Source: Verrucomicrobiota bacterium (GTDB lineage: Bacteria > Verrucomicrobiota > Verrucomicrobiia > Opitutales > UBA953). From it: DNA of 35,383 bases. Location: positions 1 through 35,383 of the forward strand of contig JAURFU010000019.1 in assembly GCA_030834165.1 (NCBI GenBank), given 5' to 3'. A program made the translations under genes and the position numbers. Each line of letters begins with the position of its first letter. Position 1 is the first letter of the stretch. The notes beneath the pieces are model-generated. The model was not told the origin of the DNA, searched no databases, and saw only the letters and a list, made by a program, of their open reading frames with translations. This document shows, in pieces, positions 1 to 6,274 of this stretch.

Positions 1-58
1 CGCGCAGGCCTTCGCGGATGTTCTTCTCGTCGTCGACGATGAGGACCGTGGGCTTCAT
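1..58 (-). CDS. Response regulator, N-terminal fragment (cut by window edge)
   Basis: Only the first 19 codons are present; the gene runs off the left edge. The reading from the ATG at 58 is MKPTVLIVDDEKNIREGLR. This is the first beta strand and acidic pocket (the DDE triplet) of a receiver domain, and the wording is typical of NtrC-like or other two-component regulators. The output domain is outside the window, so the regulator class cannot be named. The start lies 3 nt after the hemA stop on the same strand, so it is probably co-transcribed with, and perhaps translationally coupled to, hemA. Confidence 0.75.
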   Translation of the reverse strand, partial: MKPTVLIVDDEKNIREGLR

Positions 59-61
59 GGG

Positions 62-1102
62 TCAGGCTTCCGGAGCGGCTTGGTGGTTGGCGGCGCCCCA
101 CGCGCGCGCCGCCTTCTCAGCGAGGGCCGCGCGGGCGCGGTCGACTTCGGCGAGGCGCGCCTTGAGGTTGGCGTTGGAGACCGCGGCGAGGTCGTCGAGG
201 TCGCACAGGTAGGCGCCTTCGAGCGAACGGGCGGCGACGTCGAAGTTGCGGGGCACGCCGAGGTCGACGAGCAGGAGCGGACGGCCTTGGCGGCGGGCGA
301 CCGACTCGCGGAGCGCGACCGCGTCGAGCAGGGCGCGTTCGACGGTGGCGCAGCCGACGATCACGTCATGGGCGTGCGCCTGCCGGAGCGCGTCGGCCAA
401 GGTGAGCGACGCGCCGGAGAATTCCTCGGCGAGGGCGCGGGCGTTCTCGAAGGTGCGCGAAGCGACGGAGACCTGCGCGGCGCCGCGCGAGACGAGCGCC
501 TGCACGACCTGGCGGCCGACGTCTCCCGTGCCGAGCACGAGGACACGGGCTTCGTCGAGGGATCCGAAGACGCGCTGCGCGAGCTCGACGGCGACATTGC
601 CGAGGCTCACCTGGCCCTGGGAGATGCCGGTATGCGTGCGCGCCCAGGCGCCGGCCTGGAACGCGCGTTGGAAGACGCGGTTGAGCACGGGTCCGGTCAT
701 GCCGCGCGCGAGCGCGTCGGCATAGGCGTCCTTCACCTGACCGGCGATCTCGACCTCGCCGACCATCTGGGATTCGAGACCGGAGACGACGGCGAAGAGA
801 TGCTCGACCGCTTCGAGGCCGGGCACGGGACGGAGATGCTGGTCGAGCACGGCGGGCGACGCGCCCGTCGCCTTGATGAGCGCGCTGCGCACATGGAGCG
901 CGGCGGCTTCGTCGCCGACGCCGTAGGCCTCGAGACGATTGCAGGTGGCGAGCAAGACGGCTTCGGCGAGGCCGGCTTCGCGGGCCGCGGCGTAGAATGC
1001 CTCGGCGCCGCCGGCAGGGACGGTGAACGCGGCGCGTTCGTCGAGTCCGGCGGTGCGATGGGTGGCGCTCAACGCCACGAGGTTGCGGGCGCGTTCGCTC
1101 AT
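62..1102 (-). CDS. hemA: Glutamyl-tRNA reductase, short form
   Basis: It reduces the glutamate of Glu-tRNA(Glu) to glutamate-1-semialdehyde, the first committed step of C5 tetrapyrrole synthesis. The catalytic domain has the ATCNRLE motif with nucleophile Cys54, and the GLESQMVGE segment at about 109-117 typical of the family. A Rossmann NADPH-binding motif (GTGDVGRQ, about 191-198) and the VDLGVPRNFD segment follow. At 346 residues it is shorter than the roughly 410-430 of typical bacterial enzymes. It ends just after the long linker helix, so most or all of the C-terminal dimerisation domain is missing. The start overlaps the stop of the upstream membrane gene by 4 nt (ATGA), and a response regulator starts 3 nt downstream. 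Family assignment is firm; the missing domain is read directly from the sequence. Confidence 0.93.
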   Translation of the reverse strand: MSERARNLVALSATHRTAGLDERAAFTVPAGGAEAFYAAAREAGLAEAVLLATCNRLEAYGVGDEAAALHVRSALIKATGASPAVLDQHLRPVPGLEAVEHLFAVVSGLESQMVGEVEIAGQVKDAYADALARGMTGPVLNRVFQRAFQAGAWARTHTGISQGQVSLGNVAVELAQRVFGSLDEARVLVLGTGDVGRQVVQALVSRGAAQVSVASRTFENARALAEEFSGASLTLADALRQAHAHDVIVGCATVERALLDAVALRESVARRQGRPLLLVDLGVPRNFDVAARSLEGAYLCDLDDLAAVSNANLKARLAEVDRARAALAEKAARAWGAANHQAAPEA

Positions 1103-1926
1103 CGGGCGGAAGGCAGCGAGAGATACAGCGCGACGAGCGCGGGGATGAAGACGAACAACGAAGCGCGGGCGTAGGCCGCGCCGGCGAGACGATGGCGGCG
1201 GCGCTGCACGGTGACGAAGAGGCCGGCCACCCAGGTGAGCAGGGCGGCGCCGAGCTTAGGCAGGGCGACGAGCGCGAGGTCGCGCTGCGCCCAGTCGGTC
1301 GCGCCGATCACGAGCGAAAGACCCAGAAGCCAGACGGCGGCGCCCATCAGCTGGCCGCCGATACGGTCGAGCGGCACCAAGGCGGGAAGCAGCGCGTAGA
1401 TGCCTCCGAACTCGCGACGCGCGAGCGCGCGGTCCTGCAGGAGGTAAGCTGCGGAGTTGAGCGCCTGCGCGCCGAGCACGCAATAGGCGAGGACCGCGGC
1501 GCCGACATGGATGACGATCAGCGGCTTGTCGGCGTGATCGGTCGGCTGACCGACGACGCCGAGGAAGGCCGCCGCGATCAGACACCCGGTCGTCGTGCCG
1601 GCGATGGCCCACGTCGGCAGGCGATGCGTGAAGGTGAGGTCGAGGAAGAGCGCGAGGCCGGACAGACCCCAGGCGATGGACAGCAGGACTTCGGCCGGGC
1701 TGGCGATCGGCAGGGCATGGGACCGCAGGCCTTGGTAAGCCAGCATCGTCGTCAGCATGATCCAACCCCCGCGCAGGAGCCAGAGGCCGGCGGTCGGCCA
1801 GCGGCCGGAGGCGTCCTTGGCTGACAGACCATCCAAGACAGCGGCGGCCAGGAATACCGCCGCACAGCCGAGCAAGCATTCCCGGGTAAGGGGATGCTCA
1901 GCGAGAGCGGCGGCCAAGGGGAACAT
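1099..1926 (-). CDS. CcsA/HemX-like cytochrome c assembly membrane protein
   Basis: A 275-residue integral membrane protein with about eight hydrophobic helices. The central segment around residues 138-165 (HVGAAVLAYCVLGAQALNSA, then AAYLLQDR) is characteristic of the CcsA/HemX/YpjD family, which handles heme or acts in c-type cytochrome assembly at the cytoplasmic membrane. It lies directly upstream of hemA with a 4-nt ATGA overlap, the ccsA/hemX-hemA pairing known from many bacteria, which supports a heme-related role. It could be a HemX-type modulator of GluTR level rather than a heme-ligation component; the sequence does not decide this. An AAGG lies directly against the ATG, too close for a normal ribosome binding site. 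Confidence 0.85.
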   Translation of the reverse strand: MFPLAAALAEHPLTRECLLGCAAVFLAAAVLDGLSAKDASGRWPTAGLWLLRGGWIMLTTMLAYQGLRSHALPIASPAEVLLSIAWGLSGLALFLDLTFTHRLPTWAIAGTTTGCLIAAAFLGVVGQPTDHADKPLIVIHVGAAVLAYCVLGAQALNSAAYLLQDRALARREFGGIYALLPALVPLDRIGGQLMGAAVWLLGLSLVIGATDWAQRDLALVALPKLGAALLTWVAGLFVTVQRRRHRLAGAAYARASLFVFIPALVALYLSLPSAR

Positions 1927-2022
1927 GCCTTATACATATAGAGGGGTGTGACATTTTGGCAAACCTCCAAACCGACCTGTTTTCTTGCGAATGCAGGGTA
2001 GGGGGGTAGTTTTGCGGTTCCT

Positions 2023-2478
2023 ATGGCCCACGACCTCTACGATCTCACTCAGCACCCCCCTCGCAGCCCCCGCGTCCGCCTAGGCGGCCTGGTCATCCTC
2101 CCTCGCATGATTGATAAGGCCCGCGCCACCAAGGCGGGTAAGAATGGCGAGTATACCTACGGATGCTCCCTGGATCGCAACGTCTTGGACTTCCTTGGAG
2201 TCGAGGCGGATAATCTTAAGGCTCAGATTGATAAGGGCTTAGGCGATGGAGAAATCCTGGCTTGGCTCATGGCCAATGCCAAGAAGCCCCGCTCCGGCCA
2301 AGAAATCGCCGCTTTCAGCGCCTACCACGAGCAGCGTGCCCCTGGTGCCCCCGCCGGACGAGCGAAGGTGACGGAATACCAGTCTTCGACCCCGGCTGGC
2401 GCCAAGCGCGAAGATATCGTCACCTGGTTCGACGTCCTGGACTTGGACGATCACCAGAGCTTCGGCGGCAAGGTCTGA
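2023..2478 (+). CDS. DUF5069 domain-containing protein
   Basis: A 151-residue soluble protein with the DUF5069 pattern: an N-terminal DLTQHPPRSPRVRLGG segment, then ILPRMIDKARA, GKNGEYTYGCSLDRNVLDFLG, and a C-terminal acidic stretch. The family is common in Verrucomicrobiota and Planctomycetota and has no assigned function. No catalytic motif or membrane segment is visible. It is followed after 3 nt by the tyrosine phosphatase gene. A purine-rich tract (AGGGGGG) lies about 15-20 nt before the ATG, rather far for a Shine-Dalgarno site. Confidence 0.85.
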   Translation: MAHDLYDLTQHPPRSPRVRLGGLVILPRMIDKARATKAGKNGEYTYGCSLDRNVLDFLGVEADNLKAQIDKGLGDGEILAWLMANAKKPRSGQEIAAFSAYHEQRAPGAPAGRAKVTEYQSSTPAGAKREDIVTWFDVLDLDDHQSFGGKV

Positions 2479-2481
2479 GCC

Positions 2482-2946
2482 GTGGCCAAGGTCGGTCAGC
2501 CCCGTCGGGTGCTTCTGGTCTGCATGGGCAACATCTGCCGGTCGCCGACCGCGGAAGCCGTGCTCCGCGTCAAAGCGAAGCAGGCGGGCCTGAGCATCGA
2601 ATTCGATTCCGCAGGCACCGAAAATTACCACATCGGCGACGCCCCGGACCCGCGCTCGATCCGACATGCGCACGCCCGCGGTTATGACCTGAAGCCCTTG
2701 CGCGCGCGTCAGGTTCATGCCTCCGACTTCCACGAGTTCGATCTCATCCTCGCCGCCGACGAGATCAACCTGCGCGAACTGCGGCGGCGTTGCCCGCAGG
2801 AACAACACCATCGCCTCGCGCTCTTCCTCGGCGACGTCGCCTTGCCGGATCCGTATTACGGCGAAAGCGACGATTTTGAAAAAGTGCTGGATTTGGTCGA
2901 AAAACAGGCGATTCGGCTGGTCGAAGCATGGTCGCGGGCCAACTGA
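2482..2946 (+). CDS. Low-molecular-weight protein-tyrosine phosphatase
   Basis: A 154-residue enzyme that dephosphorylates phosphotyrosine on proteins. The P-loop CMGNICRS places the nucleophile at Cys14 and the phosphate-binding arginine at Arg20 (C-x5-R), followed by the conserved Ser-Pro. The general-acid loop DPYYG (Asp123) is also present, so all catalytic elements are intact. Length is normal for the family. The start is a GTG 3 nt after the DUF5069 stop. Bacterial members often act with tyrosine kinases of exopolysaccharide export, but no such kinase is in this window. An arsenate reductase of the same fold is less likely because the DPYYG loop and the spacing match phosphatases. Confidence 0.93.
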   Translation: MAKVGQPRRVLLVCMGNICRSPTAEAVLRVKAKQAGLSIEFDSAGTENYHIGDAPDPRSIRHAHARGYDLKPLRARQVHASDFHEFDLILAADEINLRELRRRCPQEQHHRLALFLGDVALPDPYYGESDDFEKVLDLVEKQAIRLVEAWSRAN

Positions 2947-2990
2947 ATGATTGCGGTGCGGACGCGCGTGGCGTTTGCTCCCTCACCACG

Positions 2991-3347
2991 ATGTACCAAG
3001 TGAATTTCAGCGACCAGGCGATGCGCGAGCTCGCGAAGCTGCCGACGCTGGAGCAGATGGAAGTCGTCGAAGCGTTCGCTTCGCTGACGCCGGAAGAACT
3101 CCTGCGCGGAAGCTCGGAACTCGGCACCGTCCGCCGGAGCGGCCACACCTACCACCGTCTGCGCGTCGGTGAGTTCCGCATCTATTTCGAGGCCAACGAA
3201 GGCTCCCTCCTCGCCCATTACGTGCTGCACAAGCACACCTACGCCGACTTCGCGTTCCGCTCCCATCTTCCGTTCCCGGAAGACGAGGCGCGCATCGAAC
3301 AAGAAGGCGGTTTCTGGAAATACCTCGACGAACCCCCGAAGTCCTGA
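2991..3347 (+). CDS. RelE/ParE-superfamily toxin-like protein, no antitoxin beside it
   Basis: A 118-residue protein with the RelE/ParE fold pattern: an N-terminal strand and helix (YQVNFSDQAMRELAKLP), then the HRLRVGEFRIYFE strands with a basic core, then the strand HYVLHKHTY. The family includes mRNA interferases and gyrase inhibitors. I chose the ATG at 2991 because homology begins there. An earlier in-frame ATG at 2928 would add 21 unrelated residues overlapping the phosphatase gene. No antitoxin-sized gene flanks it: the phosphatase lies 44 nt upstream and pssA starts 2 nt downstream. The C-terminus (PEDEARIEQEGGFWKYLDEP) extends beyond the usual RelE length. This solitary context makes a housekeeping role as likely as a toxin. 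Confidence 0.7.
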   Translation: MYQVNFSDQAMRELAKLPTLEQMEVVEAFASLTPEELLRGSSELGTVRRSGHTYHRLRVGEFRIYFEANEGSLLAHYVLHKHTYADFAFRSHLPFPEDEARIEQEGGFWKYLDEPPKS

Positions 3348-3349
3348 CC

Positions 3350-4243
3350 GTGACGATTCCCCCCGAAAAACGCCCCTATTCCTCGCCTGAAGAGGCGGCC
3401 CGCATCTACCTGCTGCCGAACCTGTTCACGGCTGGCAACATGCTCTGCGGCTTCCTGGCCATCAAGAACTGCATCGAGGCCCGCTTCACCACGCTGACCC
3501 CGGAAGGCCGGGCAGAACACTACAACATGGCGGTCTGGTTCATTCTTCTGGCCTGCGTCTGCGACCTTTTCGACGGCCGGGTGGCCCGGGCGACCAAGCG
3601 AGAGTCCCTCTTCGGGGCGGAATTCGATTCCATCGCCGACACGGTCTCCTTCGGCGTGGCTCCCGCGCTCATGGCTTGCTTCCTGGTCATCAAACCCGAA
3701 GTGACCGACAACGTCCAGCTGGTCACCTGGCTCCTGGCCTTCATCTACCTCCTTTGCGCCGGCGTCCGGCTGGCCCGGTTCAACGTTCTGACCAACCCGT
3801 TGGTGCCCGGAAACGAGAAAAGGGCGGCCGGGGGTGATTTCGTCGGTCTGCCGTCGCCGGCCGCCGCCGGGATGATCGCCTCCCTGGTGCTGGTGCTTTC
3901 GAAGGTGATGGTCTTGCCCGGACAGAAAGATCCCTTCGAACAAGCCGTCCAAGCCTGGTCGTGGGTCCTCTTGCCGGTGATGCTGGTCATCTCTTTCCTG
4001 ATGATCAGCAACGTACGGTTTCCTAGCTTCAAGAAGCTTGACTGGACGGCCAAGGCCAAGACCCGTGGGTTCATCCTCATCATCATCATCGGAGCGATCC
4101 TTTTCCGCTATCCCCAGTACACGTTCCCCGCGGTCTTCCTGGGCTACGTGCTCTACAGCCTCTTCCGGCATGCCTTCCTGCTGAAGCGGAGCGAAATGGA
4201 TCCGGCGCCCGACGACGACGACGAGCCGGTGTCCAAGGTGTGA
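3350..4243 (+). CDS. pssA: CDP-diacylglycerol-serine O-phosphatidyltransferase
   Basis: A 297-residue membrane enzyme transferring a phosphatidyl group from CDP-diacylglycerol to L-serine, the route to phosphatidylserine and phosphatidylethanolamine. The full CDP-alcohol phosphatidyltransferase signature D-x2-D-G-x2-A-R-x8-G-x3-D-x3-D is seen with Asp72, Asp75, Gly76, Ala79, Arg80, Gly89, Asp93 and Asp97. It is preceded by the LLPNLFTAGNMLCGF entry helix typical of PssA. About seven to eight hydrophobic helices follow, and the tail is acidic (PAPDDDDEP). The start is GTG, 2 nt after the RelE-like gene. PssA is preferred over PgsA because of the N-terminal LPNLFTAGN wording. The stop codon lies inside the first DnaA-box-like 9-mer of the following intergenic region. 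Confidence 0.92.
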   Translation: MTIPPEKRPYSSPEEAARIYLLPNLFTAGNMLCGFLAIKNCIEARFTTLTPEGRAEHYNMAVWFILLACVCDLFDGRVARATKRESLFGAEFDSIADTVSFGVAPALMACFLVIKPEVTDNVQLVTWLLAFIYLLCAGVRLARFNVLTNPLVPGNEKRAAGGDFVGLPSPAAAGMIASLVLVLSKVMVLPGQKDPFEQAVQAWSWVLLPVMLVISFLMISNVRFPSFKKLDWTAKAKTRGFILIIIIGAILFRYPQYTFPAVFLGYVLYSLFRHAFLLKRSEMDPAPDDDDEPVSKV

Positions 4244-4420
4244 ACAAGCCGTGGACAAAGGGTGCTTCCGTCTCCCTGTGAACAAGCCTCAGGTTATTCA
4301 CGCTCCGGGCTCACCCCTATGTCGGTCGGATGATTCAGCGGAACAGCATCTTGCGGAACAATGCACGGAATTCCGCCCCCTGCTGCTGTTACGGGTATTT
4401 ATAAATGAATAGATAAGGTA
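4239..4420. other. Candidate DnaA-box cluster with AT-rich stretch upstream of dnaN
   Basis: Four 9-mers resemble the DnaA box TTATNCACA: TTGTTCACA on the minus strand at 4239-4247, TTGTCCACG on the minus strand at 4250-4258, TTGTTCACA on the minus strand at 4277-4285, and TTATTCACG on the plus strand at 4294-4302. Next comes a direct repeat GCGGAACA at 4338-4345 and 4353-4360, with the inverted copy TTCCGC at 4371-4376. An AT-rich tract, unusual for this GC-rich window, follows at about 4395-4420. This layout of boxes then AT-rich DNA beside dnaN resembles oriC regions. A DnaA-controlled dnaN promoter would look the same. None of the boxes is a perfect consensus. Confidence 0.45.
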
Positions 4421-4492
4421 GAGGCAGGGCGCCGGGATGTCGGCAATGAGAGGTTGCCTCAGCCCCACCGTCTGCTCAATTCTGACCCCCTC

Positions 4493-5620
4493 ATGAAGTT
4501 CAAGGTTAACCGGAACCATTTTTTCAACGGACTCTCGAGCGTGACGAACGTCGTCGGCAGCCGGGCGACGATGCCGATCCTCCAGAACGTGCTCATCGAA
4601 GCCGAAGGGGATACGGTGACCCTGACCACGACCAACCTGGACCTGGGCATCTGTTGCCGGATCAAAGCATCCGTATCCTCCCCCGGACGGATCACGTTGC
4701 CGGTGAAAAAACTGGTCCCGATCGTCCGCGCCTTGTCGAGCAGCGACACGATCGTCGAACTGACGGGCAAGGACCGCGTCAAGATCACCTCCGGAAGTTC
4801 CGTCTTCCAGGTCGCCGGTCTGCCTGCCGATCAATTTCCCCCGATCTCGAATTTCACGGGCCAGCCGACGATCTCGATCAATCAGGACGACCTGGGAGAC
4901 ATGCTCCGTAAGGTGAGCTACGCGCAGTCTTCCGACGAGAACCGCTACATCCTCAACGGCGTCTTCTTCGAATTCGCCGAGGGTAAGCTCACCGTGGTCG
5001 CGACCGACGGCCGGAGGCTCGCCAAGTGCGAACGCAAGCTAGCCGGAACCGACAAGGCCTTGGCCCTCATCCTGCCCGCCCGCACGATCATGGAACTGAT
5101 GCGGTTGTTGAAGTCCGGCGGCGAAGCCCATGTCTCGCACAACGAACGTCAGGTCGGCTTCACCATCGACATCCCGAAGAACGAGGAAGGCCTCGTGGAT
5201 CGCATCCAGCTCGTCTCCAAGGTCGTGGAAGGCAATTACCCGAACTACCGTCAGGTCATCCCGAAGGAAGCCGGCTCCAAGGTCCGCCTCGAACGTGAGA
5301 AACTGCTCGAGAGCGTCAATCGCGCCGCCCTCATGACCGACGATCGCAACAACACGATCCGCATGAGCGTGGCCAAGAAGACCCAGAATCTCGAGATCTC
5401 GGCCAAGTCCGAGAGCGGCGACGCCCATGAGCCGATCGCCGTCAAGTACGAAGGCCCCGACGTGAACATCGCCTTCAACCCGCAGTACATCATCGATCCG
5501 CTGAAGGCGCTCACCGAGGATGAGATCGACTTCGAGTTCAAGGACGAGATGTCCCCCGGCGTGATCCGCGGCCTCAAGGACGATTTCCTCTGCGTCGTGA
5601 TGCCGCAGAGGATCTCCTGA
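4493..5620 (+). CDS. dnaN: DNA polymerase III beta subunit (sliding clamp)
   Basis: A 375-residue clamp that encircles DNA as a dimer and tethers the replicative polymerase. The N-terminus MKFKVNRNHFFNGLSSV, the AGLPADQFPPI segment in the first domain, the ATDGRRLAKCER segment, and the C-terminal VVMPQRIS (compare the E. coli ending YVVMPMRL) are all diagnostic. I chose the ATG at 4493. An upstream in-frame TTG at 4454 would add 13 residues with no homology. There is no Shine-Dalgarno sequence before the ATG. The gene stands alone after the candidate origin and converges on plsC with a 9-nt gap; dnaA is not in the window. Confidence 0.97.
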   Translation: MKFKVNRNHFFNGLSSVTNVVGSRATMPILQNVLIEAEGDTVTLTTTNLDLGICCRIKASVSSPGRITLPVKKLVPIVRALSSSDTIVELTGKDRVKITSGSSVFQVAGLPADQFPPISNFTGQPTISINQDDLGDMLRKVSYAQSSDENRYILNGVFFEFAEGKLTVVATDGRRLAKCERKLAGTDKALALILPARTIMELMRLLKSGGEAHVSHNERQVGFTIDIPKNEEGLVDRIQLVSKVVEGNYPNYRQVIPKEAGSKVRLEREKLLESVNRAALMTDDRNNTIRMSVAKKTQNLEISAKSESGDAHEPIAVKYEGPDVNIAFNPQYIIDPLKALTEDEIDFEFKDEMSPGVIRGLKDDFLCVVMPQRIS

Positions 5621-5629
5621 ACGGCCCGC

Positions 5630-6274
5630 TCAGAGACCAGGCTCGGCGCAGTCCGGAAGCGCTTTGATGCGCTCGAGGATCCGCCGGGACGCTTCGATGG
5701 AGCGTTCGGGGTGACTCGCGCCCGGATCGTATTCCGCGGGCGGCATCGCCGGTCCGAAACGGACGCGGATCCGGGCCGAGCCGACCGGGAAATAGGCGCC
5801 GCGCGGCAGCACGTCGCGGGCCCCGCGGATATGGATCGGGACGACCGGCACGCCGGATTTGCACGCCAGCAGGCCCGCGCCTGCCTTGGGCGCGGCGATG
5901 ACGCCGTCATGGCTGCGGGTCCCCTCCGGGAAGATGAGCAGGCCCTCCCCGGAGGCCAGGGCCCCCAAGGCCGCGCGGATCGCGCCGATGTCCGCCTCGC
6001 CCCGGTCGACGGGGATGGAGTGGCAGGCCCGGATCACGAAGCCGAAGAGCGGATTATCGAAGAGCGTTCGACGGGCGATGAACGAGATCTCCCGGGGCAG
6101 GCAGGAACCCAGCAAGGGCGGATCCAGCATGCTCTGGTGGTTGGAAGCGAAGAGGCAGGCCCCCTTCGGGACATGCTCCCATCCTTCGACCTCCAAGGTG
6201 GCGAAGACTTCGATGAACGAACGAGCGCCGTGGTAGACGGCCTTGTAGATCAGGTTCTTCGAATCGAGGATCAT
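5630..6274 (-). CDS. plsC: 1-acyl-sn-glycerol-3-phosphate acyltransferase
   Basis: A 214-residue membrane-associated acyltransferase that adds the second acyl chain in phosphatidic acid synthesis. Block I is NHQSMLD (the H-x4-D catalytic pair). A block resembling FIARRTLFDNPLFG, the block III motif FPEGTRS, and the VVPIHIRG segment follow in order. The length is slightly shorter than E. coli PlsC. It is the last gene of a tightly packed minus-strand operon, and its start overlaps the stop of aroA-cmk by 4 nt. The cmk-plsC neighbourhood is a recurrent bacterial arrangement. Confidence 0.93.
   Translation of the reverse strand: MILDSKNLIYKAVYHGARSFIEVFATLEVEGWEHVPKGACLFASNHQSMLDPPLLGSCLPREISFIARRTLFDNPLFGFVIRACHSIPVDRGEADIGAIRAALGALASGEGLLIFPEGTRSHDGVIAAPKAGAGLLACKSGVPVVPIHIRGARDVLPRGAYFPVGSARIRVRFGPAMPPAEYDPGASHPERSIEASRRILERIKALPDCAEPGL

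Noticed and set aside
2928-2990. An N-terminal extension of the RelE-like protein from an upstream ATG.
   Set aside because: The extra 21 residues overlap the phosphatase gene and do not resemble the fold; the ATG at 2991 begins at the conserved first strand.
4454-4492. An N-terminal extension of DnaN from a TTG.
   Set aside because: The 13 extra residues have no match to the clamp, and MKFKVNR at 4493 is the expected start.
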